From: Bacteroidales bacterium
GTDB taxonomy: Bacteria; Bacteroidota; Bacteroidia; Bacteroidales; GWA2-32-17
Length of the DNA stretch: 64,000 nt
Direction: 5' to 3'
Assembly: GCA_013314715.1 (NCBI GenBank)
Contig: JABUFC010000006.1
Coordinates: forward strand, 17,551-81,550
The notes under the pieces are model-generated. The model was not told the origin of the DNA and made no database searches. It worked only from the letters and a program-made list of their open reading frames with translations. The translations under genes were made by a program, and so were the position numbers. Shown in pieces: positions 34,811-44,665 of the stretch (its first letter is position 1; each line of letters begins with the position of its first letter).

Positions 34811-35137
34811 ATGGAAAATTTTTTTAATCATTCAACCTCTTATTCGCTCATAAATAGCATTGAATATGCCGATGGAGCCATTGTAAGTAAAATTGTAAAA
34901 AAGAACGACGCCGGTAATATAACGCTTTTTGCATTTGATAAGGGGCAATTATTGAGCGAACATACGGCTCCTTTTGATGCAATGGTAAATATTATTGAAG
35001 GAGTTGGACTTATAAGTATTAACAAAGTAGAATATGAGCTAAAAGCAGGCGACTTTATCATTATGCCGGCTAATATTCCTCATGCTGTTGTAGCAAAAGA
35101 TAGGTTTAAAATGTTGTTAATTATGCTTAAAAATTAA
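34811..35137 (+). CDS. Small cupin-domain protein
   Basis: A 108-residue single cupin. Cupin motif 1 is represented by GQLLSEHTAPFDAMVNIIEG and motif 2 by LKAGDFIIMPANIPHAVVA, with His at SEHTAP and NIPHAV as likely metal ligands. Such small cupins bind a metal and a small molecule; no reaction can be given. It begins 13 bases after the hcp terminator and is followed 5 bases later by a second cupin-like gene, so the pair may be read through from the hcp promoter. Confidence 0.8.
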   Translation: MENFFNHSTSYSLINSIEYADGAIVSKIVKKNDAGNITLFAFDKGQLLSEHTAPFDAMVNIIEGVGLISINKVEYELKAGDFIIMPANIPHAVVAKDRFKMLLIMLKN

Positions 35138-35142
35138 AAACA

Positions 35143-35460
35143 ATGGAAATAATTGCACCTCAAGAAGGTAACGAACTTCCATTAAATTTTTTAGCAATAA
35201 AACGTTTGGAAAGGTCTGACTTAGAGATTGTAGAGATTGTATTAAACGAGAATCAGGTAATTGACTTGCATCGCTTATCGTGCAAAGTGATTTTTTATGT
35301 AAAAAATGGCGAAGGAATATTTTTATCTGAAAATGCACAAAAAAAGGTTGATAAAGGGACTATTATTGTTGTAGAACCAGATGAGCTTAGGGGATGGGCA
35401 TGCGAACAAGGAAAGAATATAGAATTGTTGGTTGTAAAGGTTATGAGATTGGGGCTTTAA
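35143..35460 (+). CDS. Small cupin-like protein
   Basis: A 105-residue all-beta protein with a cupin pattern: VIDLHRLSCKVIFYVKNGEGIFL corresponds to motif 1 (diagnostic part FYVKNGEGIFL) and KGTIIVVEPDELRGW to motif 2. The His cluster is reduced to one (DLHRL), so metal binding may be lost or altered. It follows the upstream cupin after 5 bases and probably shares its role; redox or nitrosative stress is a guess from the hcp neighbourhood only. Confidence 0.65.
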   Translation: MEIIAPQEGNELPLNFLAIKRLERSDLEIVEIVLNENQVIDLHRLSCKVIFYVKNGEGIFLSENAQKKVDKGTIIVVEPDELRGWACEQGKNIELLVVKVMRLGL

Positions 35461-35468
35461 TGTAACAA

Positions 35469-37337
35469 TTACTCAATTTTTTCTTGTAATTCTAACCATC
35501 TAAGTTCCAAAAAATCAATTTCTTCGTTTATTTTGTATAATTTAATAGCGAATTCATTTCTAGCTTGATTATTTGTTTGCGGATCAATGAGTAGTGATTC
35601 TACATGTTGTTTTTCTTTTTGTAAATACTCTATTTCTGATTCAATTTGCTCAAGTTCTTTTTGTTCTTTATAACTTAGTTTTTTGATAGATGATTTTGGC
35701 TTATTTGTTGTGTGAGTTATTTCTTTTTTGTTGTTTGAGGCAGGTGTTTTTAGATGTATTTCTTTTTTTCTGCGTTCGTTAAGATATTGAGTATAGTTGC
35801 CAGGATAGTCTTTTATTATTCCGTTACCTTCGAAAGCAAAAATATGCTCAGTAACTTTATCTAAAAAATATCGATCGTGAGAAACAGCAACCACACAACC
35901 ATTAAATTGTAATAAATACTCTTCGAGAACATTTAAAGTTAGAATATCGAGGTCGTTTGTAGGTTCATCTAAAAACAGTACATTGGGGTTTTTCATTAGT
36001 ACTGTAACCAACTGAAGTCTGCGTTTTTCTCCACCGCTTAGTTTTTCAACGAGTGTATATTGCATATTAGGTGGAAAAAGAAAGTAGGTTAGTAATTGAC
36101 TAGCGGATATATGGCTTCCGTCTGTGGTTGTAATATATTCGGCAATATCTTTTACTACATCTATAACTCTTTTGTCGGCTGGATATTGAATGTTTTCTTG
36201 TGTAAAATATCCTAGTACAACCGTTTCGCCATATTCAAAGTGTCCATTATCGGGCTTTATTTGTTGGGCTAGCAATTGTAAAAAGGTTGTTTTTCCACAT
36301 CCATTAGGTCCTACAATACCGATACGTTCATTCTGGTAAAATTTATATGAAAAGTCTTTTAAAATTATTTTATCACCAAACGATTTAGAAAGGTAATTAA
36401 TTTCGAGTATTTTTTTTCCTAATCGACGTGTGGCTGTTTTAATTTCAATTTTTTGTTCAATAATTTGCTTATGTGCTTTTTCACTAATTTCATCAAAAGC
36501 ATTGATCCTATATTTTGATTTGTGGGTTCGTGCTTTGGGCATACGGCGAATCCAATCGAGTTCTTTACGATAAAGATTTTTAGCTTTTTCTATTTCGCTT
36601 TGAGCTTGTTGTATGCGTTCGTTACGACGTTGTAAAAAATAAGAATAATTTCCTTCGTATGTGTACAATTGTTTTTGGTCGAGTTCAATAATTTGTGTAC
36701 ATACTTGTTCTAAAAAATAACGATCGTGTGTTACTAAAAAAAGTGTTTCAATTTGATTGTCGAGATATTCTTCTAACCATTCAATCATATCAACATCTAA
36801 ATGGTTAGTTGGCTCATCTAAAATGAGAATATCGGGTTTGCTTAACAATGTGCGTGCAAGTGCTAATCGTTTTTTTTGTCCACCCGAAAGAGTTTCTATT
36901 TTTGTTTGAGCTTCGGGAAGTTCGAGTTTTGAAATAAACTCGTGAATTTGTGATTCGTAGTTCCAGACATTAAGACTATCCATAAGAGCAAGTGCTTCGT
37001 TTATTTTCTTTTCGTCGTTTGTTTGTATGGCTAATTGATATTTTTCTTGAGCTTCAACTATTTTTTTATTAGCTTTATGTAGAGTATCAAAAACAGTTTT
37101 TTCAATAAATTCTGGGTTTTGAGGAAGGTATCCAATTTGGATGTCTTTTCTTAGGGTAATGGAGCCATTATCTGGACTGTCGATGCCATTTAAAATATTT
37201 AGTAAAGTAGTTTTACCTGTTCCATTTTTTGCTATGAGTGCTATTTTATCGCCTTTATGAATGCTAAATGAAATGTTTTCAAATAGCACTATGTCTCCAA
37301 AACTTTTTGTTATGTTTTCTGCTTGTAAGAGGACCAT
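35469..37337 (-). CDS. uup: ABC-F family ATPase, Uup-like
   Basis: A 622-residue soluble protein with two ABC domains and no membrane helices. Walker A: AKNGTGKTTLLN (first) and GPNGCGKTTFLQ (second). Signatures: LSGGQKKRLALAR and LSGGEKRRLQLV. Walker B: LILDEPTNHLDVD and LFLDEPTNDLDIL. The C-terminal 90 residues are Lys/Glu-rich and predicted coiled coil (SYKEQKELEQIESEIEYLQK), which is diagnostic for Uup over EttA-type members. It likely acts on ribosomes or branched DNA. Last gene of the long minus-strand run that starts at mreB. Confidence 0.85.
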   Translation of the reverse strand: MVLLQAENITKSFGDIVLFENISFSIHKGDKIALIAKNGTGKTTLLNILNGIDSPDNGSITLRKDIQIGYLPQNPEFIEKTVFDTLHKANKKIVEAQEKYQLAIQTNDEKKINEALALMDSLNVWNYESQIHEFISKLELPEAQTKIETLSGGQKKRLALARTLLSKPDILILDEPTNHLDVDMIEWLEEYLDNQIETLFLVTHDRYFLEQVCTQIIELDQKQLYTYEGNYSYFLQRRNERIQQAQSEIEKAKNLYRKELDWIRRMPKARTHKSKYRINAFDEISEKAHKQIIEQKIEIKTATRRLGKKILEINYLSKSFGDKIILKDFSYKFYQNERIGIVGPNGCGKTTFLQLLAQQIKPDNGHFEYGETVVLGYFTQENIQYPADKRVIDVVKDIAEYITTTDGSHISASQLLTYFLFPPNMQYTLVEKLSGGEKRRLQLVTVLMKNPNVLFLDEPTNDLDILTLNVLEEYLLQFNGCVVAVSHDRYFLDKVTEHIFAFEGNGIIKDYPGNYTQYLNERRKKEIHLKTPASNNKKEITHTTNKPKSSIKKLSYKEQKELEQIESEIEYLQKEKQHVESLLIDPQTNNQARNEFAIKLYKINEEIDFLELRWLELQEKIE

Positions 37338-37343
37338 AATGAG

Positions 37344-38426
37344 TTAAAATGGATGTTGAATATTGTATTTTTCTGAAATTTTAATTAAGTCGGTTTGCAC
37401 TTCTGGTTTTATTATAATACCATTTTGTAAATGATATTGTGTTTTTTCGTATTCAGGCTCTCCAGGAATAAGAACGTGTGAATGGTTTGCATAGGGTTGT
37501 GCATTTTTAAATGTAGTAATCCAATCGTCCATTGATTCGAGGAATTCGTTTGCAGGTCTGAATGCATCAATTCTAAAAGCGCCGAAGAAGTGCCCCAATC
37601 CTTTTCCTGGCTGGTATTTAGGTAGTTGTAAATATCCAACTTGAGGTGGAACAAAAGGACCAAAGTTAGCTCCCCCAAGTACTGATGAAAAAATATCGAT
37701 TATTGCACTCATGCAATATCCTTTATGGCTTCCGTGTTCAAAATCGCCTCCCAATGGTACAATGGCTCCGCCTTGTTTTAATATTTGAGGCAGATTGGAG
37801 GGATTGCCTTCTTTATCTTGAACAAAACCGTAATCGATGGTTTTGCCTTCTTTTTCGAGTAATGCGAGTTTGCCTCTGGCAATAGGGCTTGTAGCAAAAT
37901 CAGCAACAAAAGGTGGATAAGATTTTGCAGGAATAGCCACCGCTAGCGGATTGGTACCTAACATACGAGAAATGCTCCATGTAGGTGCTACTAACGGGTT
38001 GGCGTTTGTACCCGAAATTCCAATCATGTTTTGTTGGGTTGCCATTAACGCATAATATCCGGCAATGCCATAGTGGTTTGAATTAATTACGCTTGCCCAA
38101 GCAGTTCCAGTTTCATGAGCTTTTTCAATAACTAATTTCATCGCTTTTTTAGCAGCAATCATTCCAAAGCCATTATCGGCATCAATGGTTAAGGTCGAAG
38201 GAGTTTGATGAATAATTTTTATCTGGGGAGTAAGGTTAATACGTCCTGCTTCCCACAAAGATATATAATCGTTAACCCGCATTAGTCCATGCGATGAAAT
38301 ACCACGCAACTCTGCTGCCATAAGCACTTCGGCAATGGTTTCAGCATCTTCTTGTGGGCAACCAATGGTTATAAATAATTTTTTAGTATATTCAGAAAGA
38401 GTTGAATACGCAATGGGTTTATTCAT
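37344..38426 (-). CDS. Ldh-family (malate/lactate-type) NAD(P)-dependent dehydrogenase
   Basis: A 360-residue member of the Ldh_2 family, unrelated in fold to classic malate dehydrogenase. Visible are RGISSHGLMRVNDYI near residue 34-48 (catalytic His), DNGFGMIAAKKAM, NSNHYGIAGYYALMA and GTNPLAVAIP, then FVADFATSPIARGK. Relatives oxidise malate, L-lactate, ureidoglycolate or sulfolactate; substrate cannot be told apart here. The C-terminus has AHSHVLIPGEPE-type sequence common to the family. It sits between an SDR gene (gap 1 base) and uup (gap 6). Confidence 0.87.
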   Translation of the reverse strand: MNKPIAYSTLSEYTKKLFITIGCPQEDAETIAEVLMAAELRGISSHGLMRVNDYISLWEAGRINLTPQIKIIHQTPSTLTIDADNGFGMIAAKKAMKLVIEKAHETGTAWASVINSNHYGIAGYYALMATQQNMIGISGTNANPLVAPTWSISRMLGTNPLAVAIPAKSYPPFVADFATSPIARGKLALLEKEGKTIDYGFVQDKEGNPSNLPQILKQGGAIVPLGGDFEHGSHKGYCMSAIIDIFSSVLGGANFGPFVPPQVGYLQLPKYQPGKGLGHFFGAFRIDAFRPANEFLESMDDWITTFKNAQPYANHSHVLIPGEPEYEKTQYHLQNGIIIKPEVQTDLIKISEKYNIQHPF

Positions 38427-38427
38427 A

Positions 38428-39186
38428 TTATTCTATTTTTCTATTAACCAAAGTTGCTGTAGCTTGTGCAGTTGGCATGACAACTAAATCGTTGATATTA
38501 ACGTGGGGTGGAAGGGTTAAAATAAATTGTACAATATTGGCAATATCTTCGGCTTGGAGTGCCTTAAAACCTTCATATACTTTAGTTGCTCTCTCGGCAT
38601 TACCTTTAAATCGTACCATAGAGAATTCTGTTTCGACCATACCAGGGTGTATGGCTGTAACTTTAAAGCCTTTTTCGAGTAGGTCGATTCGCATTCCTTG
38701 GGTAAGAGCATCAACAGCGGCTTTAGTTGCACAATAAACATTACCATTGGGGTAGACTTGTTTGCCAGCAATTGAACCAATATTGATTATTTGTTTTGTG
38801 CTACTTGCTTTCATAAGTGGCAATACTTTTTTGGTAATATACAAAAGCCCTTTGATATTTGTGTCAATCATAGTCTCCCAATCGTTTAAATCGCCTTCGT
38901 CAATGGGATTTAAACCTGCTGCTAAACCAGCATTATTGATGAGGACGTCAATTTTACTCCAATCTTTAGGTAGGGTATTGATAACATGTTCTACTTGTTT
39001 AAAATCGCGAATATCAAAATTTAGCGATAATACTTTAGTCTTGGTGCGTAATGTTTTTTCAATATTTGATAATAATTGAGCTCTTCTACCGGTAATAATT
39101 AATCGATATCCTTGTTCGGCTAACGTAAAGGCAATTGCTTTTCCAATTCCTGCTGTTGCTCCTGTTATAAAGACGATTTTTTCCAT
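38428..39186 (-). CDS. Short-chain dehydrogenase/reductase (YdfG-like)
   Basis: A 252-residue classical SDR. Cofactor motif TGATAGIGKAIA (about 7-18), NNAGLAAGLNP, catalytic Ser in NIGSIAGKQVYP and the YCATKAAVDAL YxxxK pair. The Arg-Arg after strand beta2 (ITGRRAQ) favours NADP. Sequence around the active site and the ending resemble YdfG/3-hydroxy acid dehydrogenases acting on serine or similar. It overlaps the upstream membrane-protein gene by 22 bases. Confidence 0.87.
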   Translation of the reverse strand: MEKIVFITGATAGIGKAIAFTLAEQGYRLIITGRRAQLLSNIEKTLRTKTKVLSLNFDIRDFKQVEHVINTLPKDWSKIDVLINNAGLAAGLNPIDEGDLNDWETMIDTNIKGLLYITKKVLPLMKASSTKQIINIGSIAGKQVYPNGNVYCATKAAVDALTQGMRIDLLEKGFKVTAIHPGMVETEFSMVRFKGNAERATKVYEGFKALQAEDIANIVQFILTLPPHVNINDLVVMPTAQATATLVNRKIE

Positions 39187-40481
39187 ATGGTTTTTATTTT
39201 GAAAAATATTTTATTAAAATCGATGAAATTTATTAGCAAATATAATAAAAACGGCAATGCCGGAACTTTATATCTGACTAAAGCGCCTAAAACGGGGGTG
39301 GTTAGTCCAATTAAAATAAATAACATTATACTGAATAATAATGAAAACCACATCCAAATATGGAATTGATTTTTTTTGAAAAAAAGAGGTATAAGCAACA
39401 TAATAATTAATATGAAAAGGTTTTCGATAGCTGCAAGCATTGAAGTGAAATTATGAGCTTCAAAAATATGAGGACGGAATAAGCTATTAAGGAGTGCATT
39501 TGGAGTATTGATTAAAAATGAATAAAAAGAATCTTCTAGGCGAGGTATTTCAATTTTACTTCCAACATTGGTAAAAGAATTAATCATATTGATAAAATCG
39601 TGTTGTTTGGCAGTTGTTATTTCTGAAAAATTGTAAGGAATAAAATATTCACTTTGGAAATAAAGTGCAATAAAAATGATTGGAATTAAAATAAAAATAA
39701 TCTCTTTTTTTATATTTTTCAAATGTTTGGAAAGTATAATTGAGATGAATGCTGGTAATGCAATAATAAGAATATACATTTTACTATAAGCTAAAAAAAT
39801 AGCAAAAAGTAGTATTAAGAGTATTCTTTTTAACGTTATTTGTTTAAGATATTGATTAACTGAATATAATAATCCTCCTAAGCTAAAGAAAACCAAGCTT
39901 TCTTTTAATATGGCAGATGACCAAAATGCAGTAGAAGGTATTAAAAAAATAAAGAATGCTAATATTAGGTGATTTTGTGTGAAATATTCTGATAATACTC
40001 GAAAGATTGCAAAAAGTCCAATAAATGAAAGAAATAAAAAAATAAGTGTGTTTATAAAATAATTGTTTAATGCGAATAAATTGATAAAAGCATTTAAACG
40101 AATGATTGTTTTGTTTTCGTTTATAACCTCGTATTCATAGGGTTTTATCCAGAAATTCATTTTTTTGTAATACTTTTCTTTTATTTCGTTGGTGTTATCG
40201 CCAATACCTGTCATCATTTTCAGGTAGTTTGACGGATTATCGCGAAGCGAGTGAAATAGTATTTGTCCATCGTCGTAATATTTAAATATATCATTATCAA
40301 CTCGGTTGTTTGGATAATAAAGTGTATAGATGCCATATAGAAAAAACGAAACAATTACTTTAAAAATAAAAAATAAAAATATCCATTTATATGAAATGGA
40401 TGAATCTTTAAAGAATTTCCATTTTGTGATTATCCAGAGAATTAAAAAAAATATAGCGATATAGTAAATAATATTAAGCAT
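39165..40481 (-). CDS. Polytopic membrane protein, possible polysaccharide polymerase
   Basis: A 438-residue protein of about 11 hydrophobic helices. The first 25 residues form one helix; a soluble loop at about 60-125 (NRVDNDIFKYYDDGQILFHSL) and a smaller one near 280-330 separate helix groups. The topology resembles EpsG/Wzy-type surface-polysaccharide polymerases, but no diagnostic motif is visible, so this is only suggestive. It overlaps the osmC-like gene by 8 bases and the SDR by 22, so it is within the mreB-to-uup operon. Confidence 0.6.
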   Translation of the reverse strand: MLNIIYYIAIFFLILWIITKWKFFKDSSISYKWIFLFFIFKVIVSFFLYGIYTLYYPNNRVDNDIFKYYDDGQILFHSLRDNPSNYLKMMTGIGDNTNEIKEKYYKKMNFWIKPYEYEVINENKTIIRLNAFINLFALNNYFINTLIFLFLSFIGLFAIFRVLSEYFTQNHLILAFFIFLIPSTAFWSSAILKESLVFFSLGGLLYSVNQYLKQITLKRILLILLFAIFLAYSKMYILIIALPAFISIILSKHLKNIKKEIIFILIPIIFIALYFQSEYFIPYNFSEITTAKQHDFINMINSFTNVGSKIEIPRLEDSFYSFLINTPNALLNSLFRPHIFEAHNFTSMLAAIENLFILIIMLLIPLFFKKNQFHIWMWFSLLFSIMLFILIGLTTPVLGALVRYKVPALPFLLYLLINFIDFNKIFFKIKTIWKKSSL

Positions 40482-40905
40482 TTAGCTGAATCGTTTCGTC
40501 GTTAAAAATAAAGGTAATTGATTTTTTAATTTCGGGATGGAGCGACAAATTTACAGGGCAGGTTTCAACTATGCGTTTGAGTGCTTCTTTTTGTTTATTT
40601 GTATAATGAACATCTGGGAATGTAAAAATAGCTATTATTTCAGCTATTCTTCTTGGCGAGGTGCCCATTATTTTTGTAACTTCTACTTTAGTACCGTTGA
40701 TGTTGTAGCCAAAATGTTCGCTTCCAATTCCCATAATGGTAAGTATGCATGAGGCGAACGAAGTTGCGGCTAAATCGGTAGGCGAAAAAAATTCACCTTT
40801 ACCGTGATTATCGATGGGGGCATCGGTAATTATTTCTGTTCCTGATTGCAAATGCTTGGCTTTTGTTCTTAAATTTCCTAAATAAATTACTTCTGATGTT
40901 GCCAT
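40474..40905 (-). CDS. OsmC-family peroxiredoxin-like protein
   Basis: A 143-residue OsmC-like protein. The first redox Cys lies in SPTDLAATSFASCILT and the second in VETCPVNLSLHPEI, the two positions used for peroxide or organic hydroperoxide reduction. Length matches the YhfA-like subgroup. It follows rodA by 6 bases and overlaps the next gene by 8. Its placement in an elongasome operon is most likely historical. Confidence 0.87.
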   Translation of the reverse strand: MATSEVIYLGNLRTKAKHLQSGTEIITDAPIDNHGKGEFFSPTDLAATSFASCILTIMGIGSEHFGYNINGTKVEVTKIMGTSPRRIAEIIAIFTFPDVHYTNKQKEALKRIVETCPVNLSLHPEIKKSITFIFNDETIQLNA

Positions 40906-40911
40906 AATATG

Positions 40912-42336
40912 TTAAGCTAAATATTTAAAACGATCGGCATCTAATTTAATGAAAATAAACAACAAAATGGTAAATGACCAAAGAGAGCTACCTCCGTAAC
41001 TAAAAAATGGGAGTGGAATGCCAATTACCGGTACAAGTCCGATGGTCATACCGATGTTTATGGCAAGGTGAAAAAATAATATCGATATTACACCATAACC
41101 GTAAATTCTGCTAAATGCTAAACGTTGTCGTTCGGCAAGCTGAATAAGTCGAAGTAAAAATGTAGTGTATAAAAGTAAGAGCAAAAAACTGCCAATAAAA
41201 CCGTGTTCTTCGCCAACAGTACAAAAAATAAAATCGGTACTTTGCTCCGGTACGAAATTATATTTGGTTTGTGTGCCTTGCAAAAATCCTTTTCCCCATA
41301 AACCTCCAGATCCAATAGCTATTTTAGATTGATTTACATTATAGCCAACTCCTTTAAGGTCGTTCGATTTTCCTAATAGCTCATTAATGCGAGCTTGTTG
41401 ATGGGGCTCTAAGACTTTATTGAAAATATATTCGACTGTAAAAGTAAAAGCAATGCTACCAATTAAAAATATTCCTATTATAAAAGCATATTTGATTTTT
41501 TTTAGTTTTCCTATAACCATAAATATTATAGTTGTTATTACAACAATACTGATAAGTAATAATTTGTATTCAATATTAAGTTTAAATAAATAATTTATTC
41601 CCCATAAAATAATAAATACTCCAATAAAAATGCCTATGCCACTAATTATATATCGCAATTGACCATTAAGGAAGGTAAATATTATAAGAGTAGTTACGAG
41701 TAATGTATAAATAATCGTTACTTGGTCTATTAACAATGACATTATAAAAAGAATAATAGAAACTACTCCCAAAAATAATACATAGGGTGTAAGTCCTTCG
41801 CGGTATAATACAAAAATAAATGAAGTAAAAACAAGTGCTGTGCCTGTATCGTGTTGCATTAAAACGATTACCATAGGGAAAAGTATCATAGTTAAAATTA
41901 CAGTAAGGTTTTTTAAGTTATGAATTTTAAAATTATAAGAGCTTAAGAATTTTGCTAATGCCAAATTTAAAGCAAATTTTAAAAATTCTGATGGTTGAAT
42001 TCTAATCCAACCTATTTCGAACCATGCTTTTTGTCCGTTAATTTCTTTTCCAAAAAATGTTACAGAAAAAGTAATGAGTAACAAAAAAATATATAAGGGT
42101 GTAGAAAAAATACTATAGATACTGCTATCGGTTAAAAGAATGATTAAGGCAATAAAAAGTGAACTCAAAATCCAAATAAGTTGCTTACCATATTGTTGCG
42201 AAAAGTCGAGAATAGAATTGTGTTCTTCGTTATAAACAGCCGCAAAAATATTAAACCATCCGAGCAATACAATTATTAAAAATATACCTACTGTCCACCA
42301 ATCAATGTTTTTTAATATGTTTGTTTCGCGTTGCAT
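40912..42336 (-). CDS. rodA: Rod shape-determining peptidoglycan polymerase RodA
   Basis: A 474-residue SEDS glycosyltransferase that polymerises lipid II with PBP2 during elongation. Conserved segments are KAWFEIGWIRIQPSEFLKFAL, of which IRIQPSEFLK is diagnostic, LMQHDTGTALVF (catalytic Asp), GVGYNVNQSKIAIGSGG with GKG, and PEQSTDFIFCTVGEE, then VIGIPLPFFSYGGSS. It is about 100 residues longer than E. coli RodA because of extra helices between about 170 and 300, common in Bacteroidota. Its ATG overlaps the mrdA stop by one base. Confidence 0.94.
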   Translation of the reverse strand: MQRETNILKNIDWWTVGIFLIIVLLGWFNIFAAVYNEEHNSILDFSQQYGKQLIWILSSLFIALIILLTDSSIYSIFSTPLYIFLLLITFSVTFFGKEINGQKAWFEIGWIRIQPSEFLKFALNLALAKFLSSYNFKIHNLKNLTVILTMILFPMVIVLMQHDTGTALVFTSFIFVLYREGLTPYVLFLGVVSIILFIMSLLIDQVTIIYTLLVTTLIIFTFLNGQLRYIISGIGIFIGVFIILWGINYLFKLNIEYKLLLISIVVITTIIFMVIGKLKKIKYAFIIGIFLIGSIAFTFTVEYIFNKVLEPHQQARINELLGKSNDLKGVGYNVNQSKIAIGSGGLWGKGFLQGTQTKYNFVPEQSTDFIFCTVGEEHGFIGSFLLLLLYTTFLLRLIQLAERQRLAFSRIYGYGVISILFFHLAINIGMTIGLVPVIGIPLPFFSYGGSSLWSFTILLFIFIKLDADRFKYLA

Positions 42337-44150
42337 TATCGATATATTAAGTTTGTTTCCATCATTTGTTTTTCGAGTTCGGTTCGTCTAATTTTTCTTT
42401 TAAGATATTTTTCAATCATAAGGCTTGCAATAGGGGCAGCATAAGTAGCTCCAAATCCAGCATTTTCTACAATAACGGCAATCGCAATTTTGGCGTTGTT
42501 TTTGGGTGCAAATGCAATAAAAATAGAATGGTCTTTACCATGTGGATTTTGTGCTGTACCTGTTTTGCCGCATACGGATATACTATCAATTTGTGCATTT
42601 CGAGCTGTACCCGCCAGAACAACATTTTCCATCCCTTCAATAACAGGCTCAAAATATTGAGAATCTATTTTTGTATAATGTTTAGTTTTAAAAGCAGAAT
42701 TATCCCAGTGAGCATCTTGAATTTCACGGACCACGTGAGGCGTGTAATAAAAACCTCTGTTTGCTATGGTTGCGGCGTAATTGGCTAATTGTAATGGAGT
42801 GATACCCATTTCTCCTTGTCCTATCGAAAGGGAAATTATAGTAAGTGGACGCCAACGATGTTTTCCAAAATATTTGTCGTAATATTTAACTGTAGGAACA
42901 TTGCCTTTTAGTTCATAGGCTAAATCGGAGCCAAGTTTTTCGCCGAAACCAAAAGAAGTTACATAATCTCGCCAAGCTTTGAAGGCTTCTTCGGTATTTT
43001 TATACTTGCGGTTGTTTAGAATTTTTAAAAAAGCTTGGCAATAATATGCGTTACAAGAATTTTGTATTGATTGGGGTAAATTGAGTGGACTGGGATGTGC
43101 ATGACAGCCCACATGTATATTCCCCATTGAAAAACCCTTATGACAGCCAAATGAAGTATGATTTTTTAGAACACCTTCTTGTAAACCAATAAGTGCTTGG
43201 GTCATTTTGAAAGTGCTGCCGGGTGGATATTTTGCCATTAAAGCACGGTTAAATAATGGTTTTAGTGTGTCTTTAAGTAAAATGGCATAGTTTTTTGTTC
43301 TTTTACGTCCCACAAGTAAAGAAGGGTCGTAATTAGGGCTTGAAACTAATGCTAATATTTCACCTGTTTGTGGATCGAGTGCAACGATACTACCTTTTTT
43401 ATTTTGCATCAATTTCTCACCGTATTCTTGTAATTCCATATCAATACCTGTAACAATATTATATCCAGGTACTGCTGCCGTATCGTATTTGCCACCAGCG
43501 AAGTTTCCCACTATTTTATTATGAACATCAACCAAATAAATGCTAACGCCTTTTTTGCCTCTTAAATATTCTTCGTATGTTCTTTCTAATCCTGAAATAC
43601 CAACATAATCACCCATTTTGTAATATGGGTGTTTAGCAATGTAGTCTTCGTTTACTTCGCCAACATAGCCTAATAAGTGAGCAGCTATGGGTTTGGGGTA
43701 TTTTCGTAATGTTCTTGATTGAAGAAAAAAGCCTGGGAATTTAAATAATTTTTCGCGAATGATAGCTGTTGTTTCGAGCGATAATTGTGGAACTACGATA
43801 GATGGTTTATATTTGGAATACGATTTTGCTTTTTGAATAATTAAACGTAATGTGCTTGGTTCTATTTCTAAAATATGGCATAAGTCTAATGTGTCAAAGG
43901 GTAGGGTTTGTTGTGGAATCACCATTAAGTCGTAGGCAGGTTCGTTGTAAACTAATATTTTACCGTACCTATCGAAAATAACCCCTCTGGCAGGGTATTT
44001 TGTAATGCGACGCTGAGAATTGTTTTGTGCTGAATATTTATAAGAGTCATCAATAATTTGCATATAAAAAAGTCGTGAAATATAAATAATGACTACAAAA
44101 ATGATTACTCCGGCAATGGTATATTTTCTTGGGCTGTATGGATTAATCAT
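42336..44150 (-). CDS. mrdA: Penicillin-binding protein 2
   Basis: A 604-residue class B transpeptidase for lateral wall synthesis. One N-terminal membrane helix (IAGVIIFVVIIYISRLFYM), a pedestal domain with RITKYPARGVIFDRYG, and the catalytic domain with SxxK at about Ser312 (PPGSTFKM), SxN in NSCNAYYCQ and KTG in CGKTGTAQN. It is the partner of RodA, encoded next. Start overlaps the mreD stop by 4 bases. Confidence 0.95.
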   Translation of the reverse strand: MINPYSPRKYTIAGVIIFVVIIYISRLFYMQIIDDSYKYSAQNNSQRRITKYPARGVIFDRYGKILVYNEPAYDLMVIPQQTLPFDTLDLCHILEIEPSTLRLIIQKAKSYSKYKPSIVVPQLSLETTAIIREKLFKFPGFFLQSRTLRKYPKPIAAHLLGYVGEVNEDYIAKHPYYKMGDYVGISGLERTYEEYLRGKKGVSIYLVDVHNKIVGNFAGGKYDTAAVPGYNIVTGIDMELQEYGEKLMQNKKGSIVALDPQTGEILALVSSPNYDPSLLVGRKRTKNYAILLKDTLKPLFNRALMAKYPPGSTFKMTQALIGLQEGVLKNHTSFGCHKGFSMGNIHVGCHAHPSPLNLPQSIQNSCNAYYCQAFLKILNNRKYKNTEEAFKAWRDYVTSFGFGEKLGSDLAYELKGNVPTVKYYDKYFGKHRWRPLTIISLSIGQGEMGITPLQLANYAATIANRGFYYTPHVVREIQDAHWDNSAFKTKHYTKIDSQYFEPVIEGMENVVLAGTARNAQIDSISVCGKTGTAQNPHGKDHSIFIAFAPKNNAKIAIAVIVENAGFGATYAAPIASLMIEKYLKRKIRRTELEKQMMETNLIYR

Positions 44151-44665
44151 AGATTTTTTGAGTGTTTATGAAAGAAGTATTGCATTAAAACCATGATAAT
44201 GATAGTTATTAATGAACTTAATATAATTTTGGTTAAGGTAAAAATAAGATAGTTTAAATGAAAAGATTCAACAATGAATAAAACACTATGATGGATAAAG
44301 GTAATAAATAGTGCGTATTTTATCCACCATTCAATATCATAATAAGCAATAGTTGGATTAGTATTTTTTTCGTATCCATCATGGGGTGAAAAGAGTTTTA
44401 AAACAAATGGACGTGCATAACCGGCCACGGTAGAGGCAAGAGCATGTATAGCAATGGTACCAGAAAAGAAATCTATAGTAATACCTATTAGAAAACCAAG
44501 TAAAACAATAATTACAGGCGGTAATTCAAATGGCAATAAAATTAAAAAATAAATATAAACAAAAGGGTTGATAATATTAAAAAACAAAATATTATTAAAA
44601 ACAAAAACTTGTAATAATACAAGCAAAATAAAACGAATAATATGTGATAAAATACTATTGGGCAT
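44147..44665 (-). CDS. mreD: Rod shape-determining protein MreD
   Basis: A 172-residue integral membrane protein with about five helices. MreD is poorly conserved, but FLIGITIDFFSGTIAIHALAS (diagnostic part DFFSGTIAIHALAS) is the recognisable family segment, and position between mreC and mrdA makes the call secure. It links the cytoskeleton to the synthesis enzymes. It overlaps mreC by 11 bases and mrdA by 4. Confidence 0.9.
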   Translation of the reverse strand: MPNSILSHIIRFILLVLLQVFVFNNILFFNIINPFVYIYFLILLPFELPPVIIVLLGFLIGITIDFFSGTIAIHALASTVAGYARPFVLKLFSPHDGYEKNTNPTIAYYDIEWWIKYALFITFIHHSVLFIVESFHLNYLIFTLTKIILSSLITIIIMVLMQYFFHKHSKNL

